Shown here piece after piece: positions 47,269 through 55,033 of a DNA stretch of 64,000 nucleotides. Source of the DNA: Candidatus Paceibacterota bacterium. Its GTDB lineage: Bacteria; Verrucomicrobiota; Verrucomicrobiia; Limisphaerales; UBA8199. How positions within the stretch are numbered: the first letter of the stretch is position 1; every line of letters starts with the position of its first letter. Location of the stretch: assembly GCA_035452965.1 (NCBI GenBank), contig DAOTCE010000026.1:1-64000 (forward strand), read 5' to 3'. The position numbers were made by a program, and so were the translations under genes. The notes beneath the pieces are model-generated. The model worked only from the letters and a program-made list of their open reading frames with translations. It did not search any database and was not told where the DNA came from.

Positions 47269-48744
47269 ATGACCCCGTCCGGCCCTCCTCGCCCTCCCAG
47301 CCCCAGCCTCCTTCCCACTCTCGGCCTGTTCACCACTGTGATGCTGGTCATCGGCGGTGTCATCGGCTCGGGCATCTTCCGCAAGCCCGGCGTCATGGCG
47401 GCACAGGTCGGCTCGCCCGAGCTGCTCCTGGGTGTCTGGGTGCTGGCCGGTGTGCTCACCCTGTTCGGTGCGCTCACCAACGCCGAGATCGCCAGCATGA
47501 TCCCGGAAACCGGCGGCCAGTACATCTACTTCGAGCGTATGTATGGCCCGTTCCTGGCCTTCCTGTATGGCTGGGCCATCTTCGCCATCATCCAATGCGG
47601 GTCCATCGCAGCGATCACTTACGTCTTCGCTGAATATGCCACCCACTTCCTCCCCCTGCCCGAACTTCCGGCCACCCTCGCCGCCTGGTCCTTCCATGTC
47701 CCGTTCGTCGGCGACGTCTCGCCTCTCAAGGAAATCGGCGTCAAATGTCTCGCCGCTGCCGTCATTGTCCTCCTCACCGCCATTAACTACCTCGGCGTCC
47801 GGTTTGGCGGCCTGGTGCAGAACATCTTCACTATTGCCAAGGTCGCCGCCATGTTGCTGCTGGTAATCGCCGCATTCTGTCTGCCGACCGGCGGATCCAC
47901 AGCGAACCTCACCACCCCCAGCGCCCATATCCATCTCACCGGCCTGGCCCTTGTCGCCGGCATCGCCGCCGCCCTCCAGGGCGCCTTCTGGGCCTACGAC
48001 GGCTGGAACAAACTCACCTACATCGCCGGCGAAGTGAAACAGCCCCAGCGCAACATCCCCCTCGGCCTCTTCTGGGGAATGCTCGCTGTCACTGCCGTTT
48101 ACCTGCTCATCAACGTCGCCTACGCTTACGTGTTGCCTATAGACCAGATGGCCCAGTCCAAGCTTGTCGCCGCCGACGTTGCCGAACGATGCTTCGCCGG
48201 CGGCGGACGCTGGATCGCCGCCGCCGTCATGGTCTCCACCTTCGGTACCGCCAACGCCACCATCCTGGCCACCGCCCGCCTCTACTACTCCATGGCCCGC
48301 GCGGATTACTTCCCCCGCCCCCTCGCCCGTGTCCATCCCCGCTTCCACACCCCTGCCGCATCGCTGGTCGCCCAAGGCATCTGGAGCGCCCTGCTCCTCT
48401 TCAGTGGCACCTTCGACACCCTCACCGACACCCTCATCTTCGTGAGCTGGTTCTTCTATGCCGCCAGCGCCTACGGCATCTTCGTCCTCCGCCGCAAAAT
48501 GCCCGACGCCCCACGCCCCTACAAAGTCCCCGGCTACCCTTTTGTCCCCTGGACCTTCGTCATCTTCTCCGTGCTCTACCTCGGCTTCACCATCTACAAC
48601 GACGTGATCGGCTACCAGGCCGCTGTGGCCGCCGGCAAACCCGCCCTCATCAACTCCGCCTTTGGCACCGCCCTCACCCTCATCGGCGCCCCCCTCTACC
48701 TCTTCTACCGCTCCCGCCAACCCGCTCGCTCCCGCAGCGCATAA
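47269..48744 (+). CDS. APC-superfamily amino-acid permease
   Basis: Polytopic permease with about 12 hydrophobic helices. The first helix motif GLFTTVMLVIGGVIGSGIFRK is the substrate-binding GSGIF region of the amino-acid/polyamine group, and EIASMIPETGGQYIYF follows. The sixth-helix segment GAFWAYDGWNKLTYIAGEVK is also typical, as in LAT-type transporters. The first 14 residues are proline-rich and cytoplasmic. Substrate unknown. It probably shares a transcript with the ceramidase-like gene; uptake of an amino acid or amine released by that enzyme would make sense but is inference. Confidence 0.92.
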   Translation: MTPSGPPRPPSPSLLPTLGLFTTVMLVIGGVIGSGIFRKPGVMAAQVGSPELLLGVWVLAGVLTLFGALTNAEIASMIPETGGQYIYFERMYGPFLAFLYGWAIFAIIQCGSIAAITYVFAEYATHFLPLPELPATLAAWSFHVPFVGDVSPLKEIGVKCLAAAVIVLLTAINYLGVRFGGLVQNIFTIAKVAAMLLLVIAAFCLPTGGSTANLTTPSAHIHLTGLALVAGIAAALQGAFWAYDGWNKLTYIAGEVKQPQRNIPLGLFWGMLAVTAVYLLINVAYAYVLPIDQMAQSKLVAADVAERCFAGGGRWIAAAVMVSTFGTANATILATARLYYSMARADYFPRPLARVHPRFHTPAASLVAQGIWSALLLFSGTFDTLTDTLIFVSWFFYAASAYGIFVLRRKMPDAPRPYKVPGYPFVPWTFVIFSVLYLGFTIYNDVIGYQAAVAAGKPALINSAFGTALTLIGAPLYLFYRSRQPARSRSA

Positions 48745-48784
48745 AATGCAGGCTGCACTCTCCCCGGCGAACCGACGCCTCGCC

Positions 48785-48885
48785 TTTTGGACTGCGGCGG
48801 CAGAGCGCAGCGGCGACGCCGCTTTTCCGGAATCGGCATGCCTCCGAAAGCGGCGTGGCGCTTCGCTTCCCGCCACACTCCAAAA
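48785..48885. repeat. Large imperfect palindrome, family C
   Basis: Left arm 48785-48831 (starts TTTTGGACTGCGGCGG) and right arm 48843-48885 (ends CCACACTCCAAAA) are complementary over about 43-47 bases with a few mismatches and a short bulge; the loop is 11 bases. It would form a long cruciform or RNA hairpin. Confidence 0.85.
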
Positions 48886-48962
48886 GCTGTGCGAGACCTG
48901 TCGGCCTGAGAAATCGCGCCGACTCACGCGTACCGCCCTCCAGGGCCAGTCCCTTCTGCGTC

Positions 48963-48998
48963 AAAGAAAAGGGGCGCGGTTCTGGCGAGCCGCGCCCC
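48963..48998 (-). terminator. Rho-independent terminator of hcp
   Basis: Stem GGGGCGCGG (48971-48979) with CCGCGCCCC (48990-48998). On the minus strand it is followed by TTTTCTTT (48963-48970). It lies about 80 bases after the hcp stop, on the correct strand. Confidence 0.85.
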
Positions 48999-49079
48999 GT
49001 TATATTGGCAGGCAGCGCTGTTCCCAGCGCGCCCTGCTCCATCACTCCGCCACGCCGCTTTCGTGTCGGCTCACGCCGC

Positions 49080-50723
49080 CTAATTCAGAATGGCCGCGAT
49101 ATCCGATTGCGCATCCTTGATCGGCATCAGGTTGAACTTCTCCACCAGCACGTTCAGCACGTTCGGGGTCACGAACGCCGGCAATGTCGGCCCCAATCGG
49201 ATGTTCCGGATGCCCAGGTAAAGCAGCGTCAGCAGGATCGCCACCGCCTTCTGCTCGTACCATGACAACACCAGCGACAGCGGCAGATCGTTCACCCCGC
49301 AGTTGAACGCCTTGGACAGGGCGACCGCGATCTGGATCGCCGCGTAGGCGTCGTTGCACTGCCCGATGTCCAACAGGCGCGGAATCCCGCCAATGGTTCC
49401 AAAATCCAGCTTGTTGAACCGATACTTACCGCACGCCAGGGTTAGGATTACGCAATCCTCCGGCAGCGATTCGGTAAACTCGGTGTAGTAGTTCCGTCCC
49501 GCCCGCGCCCCGTCGCAGCCGCCCACCAGGAAGAAATGCCGGATCGCCCCGGTCTTGACCGCGTCAATTACCTTGTCGGCTACGCCGAGCACGGCGTTGT
49601 GGCCAAACCCGACCAGGATCGTCTTGTCCGGCCCGTCTTCGCTGAACCCGGGCGCTGCCAATGCCGCCTCGATCACCGGGGCGAAATCGCCGTTCGCGAT
49701 ATGGGGAATCCCCGGCCAGCCCACGTGGCCCGCAGTGAAGATGCGACGCTTGTAGCCTTCCTGCGGCTCCTGCAAGCAATTCGTCGTCATCAGGATCGCC
49801 CCCGGGAATGCCCGGAACTCGTCCCGCTGGTCCTGCCAGGCCCCGCCGTAGTTGCCCACCAGGTGCCGGTATTTTTTGAACTTCGGATAACCGTGCGCTG
49901 GCAACATCTCACCGTGGGTGTAGACATTGATCCCCATGCCCTCCGTCTGCTGCAAGAGCTTCTCAAGGTCTTTCAGGTCGTGCCCCGATACGAGAATGGC
50001 CTTGCCTTTCACCGGCTCGACGCGCACCGGCGTCGGCACCGGATGCCCATAAGTGCTGGTGTGCGCATGGTCGAGAATCTCCATCGTCTTGAGGTTAATC
50101 TCCCCGCACTTGAGACACATCGCGAGCAACTGATCCTCCGACGGCGTCTCTTCCGCCAGGCAGCTCAGTGCCTCCTCGAAAAACGCGTAGACCTCATCCG
50201 CCTCCTGCCCCAGAATCTGGGCGTGATCCGCGTAGGCCGCTGCGCCCTTGATCCCATAGACCAGCAGCTCCTGAAGCCCGTTGATGTCCGGCCCGAGCTT
50301 GTCCTTCCGTGTCAGGACGGACACTATTCTGCCCTGCGCTACCAAACCCTCCTGCGTTGGCGCGGGCGCCCACGTGCTGGGACCGTTTACCGTCTCGGGT
50401 GTCTTGCCCGCCTTGCGCGCCGCCGCTTCATACATCGCCTTGGCCTTGTCGCGCACCTGCGCCGCCTCGCGCAGCGCGGCCGCAATAGCCTCCGCGTCGA
50501 AGTTCACGTTCGTCACCGTGATGAACATGGCCTTAAGGATGAACCGGTCCACCGCCGGGTCTTTGGCCCCCAGCCCGCGCGCCCGGTGCGCGTACTGCGC
50601 AATTCCCTTGGCGGCATGCACCAGCAAGTCTTGCAGAATGGCGCTGTTCTCGTCCTTGCCGCAGACCGAAAAGTCCTGGCACCCCACACCTCGCGAAGTC
50701 TGTTCACACTGATAACAAAACAT
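49080..50723 (-). CDS. hcp: Hydroxylamine reductase / hybrid-cluster protein
   Basis: Iron-sulfur protein with a 4Fe-4S (or 2Fe-2S) cluster and a hybrid Fe-S-O cluster; it reduces hydroxylamine in vitro and is linked to nitric-oxide detoxification. The N-terminal cluster motif is MFCYQCEQTSRGVGCQD followed by CGKD. Hybrid-cluster ligands lie in ILVSGHDLKDLEKLL, TTNCLQEP, LVGGCDGARAGRNYYTEF, LTLACGKYRFN and the DIGQCNDAYAAIQIA region. ATG 50723 is chosen because the conserved cysteine cluster starts there; an extension of 17 residues is possible. It has its own terminator and an FNR-like box upstream; no hcr reductase gene is adjacent. Confidence 0.95.
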   Translation of the reverse strand: MFCYQCEQTSRGVGCQDFSVCGKDENSAILQDLLVHAAKGIAQYAHRARGLGAKDPAVDRFILKAMFITVTNVNFDAEAIAAALREAAQVRDKAKAMYEAAARKAGKTPETVNGPSTWAPAPTQEGLVAQGRIVSVLTRKDKLGPDINGLQELLVYGIKGAAAYADHAQILGQEADEVYAFFEEALSCLAEETPSEDQLLAMCLKCGEINLKTMEILDHAHTSTYGHPVPTPVRVEPVKGKAILVSGHDLKDLEKLLQQTEGMGINVYTHGEMLPAHGYPKFKKYRHLVGNYGGAWQDQRDEFRAFPGAILMTTNCLQEPQEGYKRRIFTAGHVGWPGIPHIANGDFAPVIEAALAAPGFSEDGPDKTILVGFGHNAVLGVADKVIDAVKTGAIRHFFLVGGCDGARAGRNYYTEFTESLPEDCVILTLACGKYRFNKLDFGTIGGIPRLLDIGQCNDAYAAIQIAVALSKAFNCGVNDLPLSLVLSWYEQKAVAILLTLLYLGIRNIRLGPTLPAFVTPNVLNVLVEKFNLMPIKDAQSDIAAILN

Positions 50724-50792
50724 GTAGCCTTTCTTTCGTTGTATTCTATTCGTTGATGTTTCACCGCTGGTCATCCGTGCCGACGGTTATAT

Positions 50793-50822
50793 GTCGCGGA
50801 GACTATGCCCGGACTCCGCGAC
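50793..50822. other. Hairpin in the hcp leader
   Basis: GTCGCGGAG (50793-50801) and CTCCGCGAC (50814-50822) are perfectly complementary with a 12-base loop. It lies between the FNR-like box and the hcp start codon, so it would be in the leader RNA if transcription starts upstream. Confidence 0.6.
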
Positions 50823-50829
50823 CCGCGTC

Positions 50830-50843
50830 TTGATATAAGTCAT
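50830..50843. promoter_or_regulatory. FNR/CRP-type box upstream of hcp
   Basis: TTGATATAAGTCAT (read on the minus strand as ATGACTTATATCAA) has one perfect TTGAT half-site and a partial one relative to the FNR/Dnr consensus TTGATNNNNATCAA. It is about 107 bases before the hcp ATG. hcp genes are commonly controlled by FNR-family or nitric-oxide-responsive regulators. Confidence 0.45.
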
Positions 50844-51116
50844 GCTTTTCAAAGTAAACTTAAATAGCATCCAGACCAATGATTGCCGCCCACCACCGGC
50901 ACTCCTGCTGGCCGGCGGCGCTGGCGCCAGTCTGGAGCGTAGTGGGAGACATCCTGCCCGGCGGGGTGGCCTTCTCACAGCTAATTGGAGCTGGTCCGGG
51001 CAACAGTATGCCCGCCGCCACAAGGTGGCGCTGTATGGATGGGTTCGCGCTGGCGCAGCGTCACACTGTTTTCTTGCCCCCACAACCCAGCCGGCCTAGT
51101 ATGACTGGTACAGACC

Positions 51117-53066
51117 ATGAAACTGATCCGCCTCCCCCGGTTCGCCGTTCTGCTTGGCAGCATCTTCCTCCTTTCGCACCTCCCCTGCGCGGCTGAATCT
51201 CCCTTCCTCTATGGCATCTTCGACGGCGGCGACCCCGACCCCGCCGACGCCTCCGAATATCTCGGCCACATCTCCAGCGGCGCCGGCCCCGGCTGGGTCA
51301 CCGTCACCGTCTCCATCGGCGCCAACACCAACGACACCTGGGGCAAGGACTACCGCTTCCTCAGCAACCTCGGCCACACTGTCATCGGCCGCATCAATCA
51401 CGGCTACTTCCCCATCGGCACCATCCCCCTGACCAACAAGTACGACGACTTTGCCATCCGCTGCGCCAGTTTCGTCACCAATTCCCAGGGCTGCTCCATC
51501 TGGACCATCGGCAACGAGCTCAACATCGCGGGCGAATGGCCCTTCGACACCAACCGCAACGTGGCCCCGTTCGTCACGCCCGGGCAGTACGCCCTCTGCT
51601 ACCGCAAGGTCTATAACGCCATCAAAGCCGTCCGCCCAAACCACATCGTGCTGCCCCAGGCGCCCGCCTGTTTCTCCGGCCCCTTCTCCGCCGGCTCGAA
51701 CCCTTACGGCCTCAACAACTTTCCCTACGAATCCAACCCGCTGACCTGGGTCCAGTACCTGAACCAGATGCTCACCGCCATCACCACCACCGGCCCCAAC
51801 CCGCGCCCGCCCGACGGGATCGCCCTCCACCTTGCGTCCCGCGGTTACACCTGCAGCGCTATCCACAGCACGGCCAAAATCGGCAGCCTTTACAGCAGCT
51901 TCTACGTTTACCAGGACTGGGTAAACCTCGGCATCCCCTCCAGCCTCTACAACCTCCCGCTCTACGCCACCGAGTGCAACGGCTACTACTTTTGGAAGGG
52001 TGGGCATCACGAAAGCCCCCTCTCCCACTATGAACCCGGCTGGATGCAGGAGGTCTATGCCGAAATCAGCCGCTACAACCAGACCGCCGTCGCCACCGGC
52101 AAACCGGTTTACCGCTGCGTCAACATGTACCAATGGCCCGAAGGCTACGACAACTGGAACATCAACGGCAGCAGCGACTTCTTCAAAGACGACATCCTCG
52201 CTGACCTCGACATCGCCGTAGCCCAGCGCTACACTTGGCCCGGCAATTACGCCGGGATGTTGATTCCAATCGGCATCAACTTCATCCACCCCGGCACCAG
52301 CGACGACACCGTCCCCATCTGCGGGAATGGCGGCGTGGTACCCCAGACCGGTTGGATCAATCTCACCGCCGGCGGCACCGGCAGCGGGGTCGCCCTCCAA
52401 GCAGGCTTGAGCGTCAGTTGGTTCACCCCGGGTGGCGGCACCCACGAATTCTCCACCCTGCCGAACTCCCCTGCCGACTTCGCTCTCATGCAGGGCTATC
52501 TCGACACCGGCAATACCTCAACCTCACTTATCACTGTCAGTGGTGTCAAATTCCCCCTGTACGACGTAATAGTCTATTGCGACGGAGACAATGGGGACGC
52601 CGCGCGAGTCGGCAGGTATGTCCTCAGCGGCGCGACCAGCGGCAACGCCACCAAGTATGTCGGCGACCCGGCCTATAGCGACTTCTACGGCACCTACATC
52701 GAGGTGGATTCCCCCACTGGCGGCGCCTCCACCCCAGCGGGCAATTACTGCCGCTTCCGCAATGTCCGCGGTGTAGGTTTCACTGTTTCCGCCACGGGTA
52801 ACTATGGCTCCGACAACCACCCGCGCGCCCCCGTCAACGCCCTCCAGATAGTGCCGATCAATGTGGTCCCTGTTCTGAGCGAGCCTGTCCACAGCGCTGG
52901 CCGTTTCGAGTTCTTTCTCAGCGGCGCCACCAATATCAGTTACACAATCCAAGGCTCCACCAACCTGCTTGACTGGGACTTCGTTGCCAACCGCACCGCC
53001 CCGGCGCAGGTCTCGCTTTCCTCGGCCGACCACCGCTATCATTTCTTTCGGGCGCTTTTCCAGTAG
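51117..53066 (+). CDS. Secreted glycoside-hydrolase-like protein (clan A type) with C-terminal domains
   Basis: Exported 649-residue protein with signal peptide MKLIRLPRFAVLLGSIFLL. Residues 30-370 form a barrel-like domain resembling clan A glycosidases: WTIGNELNIAGE offers a candidate acid/base Glu (about 134) after Asn, and LYATECNGYY a candidate nucleophile Glu (about 286). Residues 375-600 form a beta-sandwich that resembles domains common in Verrucomicrobiota secreted proteins (GWINLTAGGTGSGVALQAG, YDVIVYCDGDNGDAARVG). The last 50 residues (STNLLDWDFVANRTAP...) look like the terminal sorting or adhesion segment of the same group. No exact family can be given; the substrate is unknown. 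Confidence 0.7.
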   Translation: MKLIRLPRFAVLLGSIFLLSHLPCAAESPFLYGIFDGGDPDPADASEYLGHISSGAGPGWVTVTVSIGANTNDTWGKDYRFLSNLGHTVIGRINHGYFPIGTIPLTNKYDDFAIRCASFVTNSQGCSIWTIGNELNIAGEWPFDTNRNVAPFVTPGQYALCYRKVYNAIKAVRPNHIVLPQAPACFSGPFSAGSNPYGLNNFPYESNPLTWVQYLNQMLTAITTTGPNPRPPDGIALHLASRGYTCSAIHSTAKIGSLYSSFYVYQDWVNLGIPSSLYNLPLYATECNGYYFWKGGHHESPLSHYEPGWMQEVYAEISRYNQTAVATGKPVYRCVNMYQWPEGYDNWNINGSSDFFKDDILADLDIAVAQRYTWPGNYAGMLIPIGINFIHPGTSDDTVPICGNGGVVPQTGWINLTAGGTGSGVALQAGLSVSWFTPGGGTHEFSTLPNSPADFALMQGYLDTGNTSTSLITVSGVKFPLYDVIVYCDGDNGDAARVGRYVLSGATSGNATKYVGDPAYSDFYGTYIEVDSPTGGASTPAGNYCRFRNVRGVGFTVSATGNYGSDNHPRAPVNALQIVPINVVPVLSEPVHSAGRFEFFLSGATNISYTIQGSTNLLDWDFVANRTAPAQVSLSSADHRYHFFRALFQ

Positions 53067-53174
53067 CGCGGGTCATCTGGCGCGCGCGTACTGCTTGACC
53101 GTTGGCCCGCCAGCGGAATATTCTGGCAGTACAAGTCACTGAAGCTGCGTCTGATACCAGACCAATTACTTGCC

Positions 53175-54056
53175 ATGAATAAAACGGTGGCAGTCAGGAA
53201 TCCGGAGCGGCCATCCCCACAGACACGTTCAGCTTTCACCCTTATCGAGTTGCTCGTTGTGATCGCGATCATTGCCATCCTGGCAGCGCTGCTGCTCCCC
53301 GCACTGAACCGGGCCAAGCTCCGCGCCCAGGGTGTTTGGTGCATGAACAACACCCGCCAACTCATGCTCGCCTGGCAACTTTATGCCAGCGATCACGCCG
53401 ATTGGCTGCCCCCCAACGAAGACAATGGCGCCACGGGAAACTGGTGCGGTGGGGTAATGAATTTCGACGGCGGCAATATCGCCAACTACACCATCTCATT
53501 TCTCATTGATCCCAAATACGGGAAGCTGGGGCCCTACAGCAAGGCCCCGGGCCTTTACAAGTGCCCCGCCGATCGCAGCGCCGTGAGCATGGGCGGCCAG
53601 ACCTTCAACCGGGTCCGCAGTGTTGCCATGAGCCAGTCCGTCGGCACGATGCTCAATCCTCCCCTCCGCCCCGTCGTAGGCCCCTGGCTCGGCGGCGATA
53701 ACGGCAGTCCTTCACCCGCTTGGCGCACATACGGCAAACTGACGGACATCGTGCGGCCGACGCCCGATTTGCTCTGGGTCGTGATTGACGAACATCCCGA
53801 CAGCATCAACGATGCCGGCCTGGCCGTCGAATGTGCCTTGACCAATGCTGAGGCCAAGATCATTGACTACCCCGCCAGCTTCCATGCCAGTGCCGCCGGG
53901 ATCGCTTTCGCCGACGGCCACTCCGAAATCCACAAGTGGAAAGACTCACGCACCATGCCGGCCGTCAAATACGACAATACACTTCCGCTCAACGTCTCCT
54001 CACCCAACAATCCCGACGTCGCGTGGTTGCAGATACGAACCTCCGCACTCAAATAG
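53175..54056 (+). CDS. Type II secretion/pseudopilin-like protein with H-X9-DG-type end
   Basis: Prepilin-type protein. The N-terminal methylation motif is SA/FTLIELLVVIAIIAIL (predicted cut after Ala 20, Glu at +5), then a long hydrophobic helix. The soluble part has CMNNTRQLMLAWQLYASDH and ends with FHASAAGIAFADGHSEIHKW, a conserved H-X-DG segment. This protein family is very large in Planctomycetes and Verrucomicrobiota and its function is not known. It is probably processed by a prepilin peptidase encoded elsewhere. It lies 108 bases after the glycosidase-like gene, in the same direction, so the two could be co-transcribed. Confidence 0.92.
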   Translation: MNKTVAVRNPERPSPQTRSAFTLIELLVVIAIIAILAALLLPALNRAKLRAQGVWCMNNTRQLMLAWQLYASDHADWLPPNEDNGATGNWCGGVMNFDGGNIANYTISFLIDPKYGKLGPYSKAPGLYKCPADRSAVSMGGQTFNRVRSVAMSQSVGTMLNPPLRPVVGPWLGGDNGSPSPAWRTYGKLTDIVRPTPDLLWVVIDEHPDSINDAGLAVECALTNAEAKIIDYPASFHASAAGIAFADGHSEIHKWKDSRTMPAVKYDNTLPLNVSSPNNPDVAWLQIRTSALK

Positions 54057-54107
54057 CCCGCGCCTTGTCATTGCATAGATCACAAGTGACCCTTACCATT
54101 CCGAGCC

Positions 54108-55001
54108 ATGAAATTGAATCGCCGTGAATTCCTGACTGCTTCCGCTATAACCGGGTTTTTAGGTGGCCTCCCCTTGACGGCTCGGGCATTCACTTTACCC
54201 GATCCACCCCGCAAAGCACGGCTCCGCCTGTCATGCCAGGAGGGCGTGGCTCCCGGTCACTCCTTGACAGAGAAACTTGATTTTCTGGAACAACTCGAGT
54301 TTGAAGGCCTGGAAGTGGGTGGTGGTGGCCTGGCCAAACGCGTCGAGGAACTGCAAAAGGCGCTTCAAGGCCGCAAGATCAAGGTCAGCGCCATATGCGC
54401 CGGATTCAAGGGGGTGCTCATCTCTGAGCAGGAAGAGGTCCGCCAAACAGCAGTGGCGAGTATGAAGGAAATCATCACAGCCGCCGGCGCGCTCGGCTCC
54501 ACCGGCATGATCATCGTCCCGGCCTTCCACAACCAGACCAAAATGGGCCACCAGGAGTCGCGCGAACTGCTGGTCAAGCTCTTGTCCGAACTGGGAGACC
54601 ATGCCCAAAAGGCCGGCACACGGGTGCTGCTCGAACCGCTCAACCGCCGCGAGTGCCACTTCTTGCGCCAGGTTGCCGACGGCGCGGCCATTTGCCGCGA
54701 CGTCAACAATCCCGGCATCGCCCTCATGGGCGATTTCTGGCACATGACCTGGGAAGAGACAAGCGACATGGCGGCCTTCATCGCCGCCGGCAAATACCTG
54801 CACCACGTCCACATTGCCAGCCGCAAAAACCGCAAGATGCCGGGAGAGGATGATGGTGACAATTACGTGGACGGCTTCAAGGGGCTTAAGCTCATCGGTT
54901 ACCAGGACTTCGTGAGCTTCGAGTGCGGTTGCAAGGGTGACCCCGCGAAGGCCCTTCCCGCTGCCACCAAGCTGCTGCGCGAACAGTGGGAATCGGCTTA
55001 A
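54108..55001 (+). CDS. Tat-exported sugar isomerase/epimerase (hydroxypyruvate isomerase-like)
   Basis: TIM-barrel protein of the AP endonuclease family 2/sugar isomerase superfamily. The Tat signal is LNRREFLTASAITGFLGG. Barrel motifs include LEQLEFEGLEVGG, GMIIVPAFHN, RVLLEPLNRREC (metal-binding Glu), IALMGDFWHM (Asp-His) and LHHVHIASRKNRKMPG (His and Lys region). Exported members are frequent in Verrucomicrobiota. The substrate is unknown: hydroxypyruvate, xylose or inosose types are all possible. It ends 32 bases before the convergent smc gene. Confidence 0.87.
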   Translation: MKLNRREFLTASAITGFLGGLPLTARAFTLPDPPRKARLRLSCQEGVAPGHSLTEKLDFLEQLEFEGLEVGGGGLAKRVEELQKALQGRKIKVSAICAGFKGVLISEQEEVRQTAVASMKEIITAAGALGSTGMIIVPAFHNQTKMGHQESRELLVKLLSELGDHAQKAGTRVLLEPLNRRECHFLRQVADGAAICRDVNNPGIALMGDFWHMTWEETSDMAAFIAAGKYLHHVHIASRKNRKMPGEDDGDNYVDGFKGLKLIGYQDFVSFECGCKGDPAKALPAATKLLREQWESA

Positions 55002-55033
55002 TGCCAGCGCGTCACCCAGGCGCCGCGCCCACC

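Larger units (their letters stand above)
48745..49079. other. Intergenic region with palindromic repeat C and hcp terminator
   Basis: A 335-bp gap between convergent genes. It holds a 101-bp imperfect inverted repeat (48785-48885) and the hcp terminator (48963-48998). Nothing else was recognised. Confidence 0.6.

Noticed and set aside
46768..48927. A 719-codon open frame antisense to the ceramidase-like and permease genes
   Set aside because: It mirrors strongly supported genes, has Gly/Asp/Glu-rich low-complexity translation and no motif. Long antisense frames are expected in GC-rich DNA.
51096..52445. A 449-codon antisense frame over the glycosidase-like gene
   Set aside because: Composition (Val, Gly, Ala, Asp rich) is typical of a shadow, and the plus-strand gene has a signal peptide and domain-like motifs.
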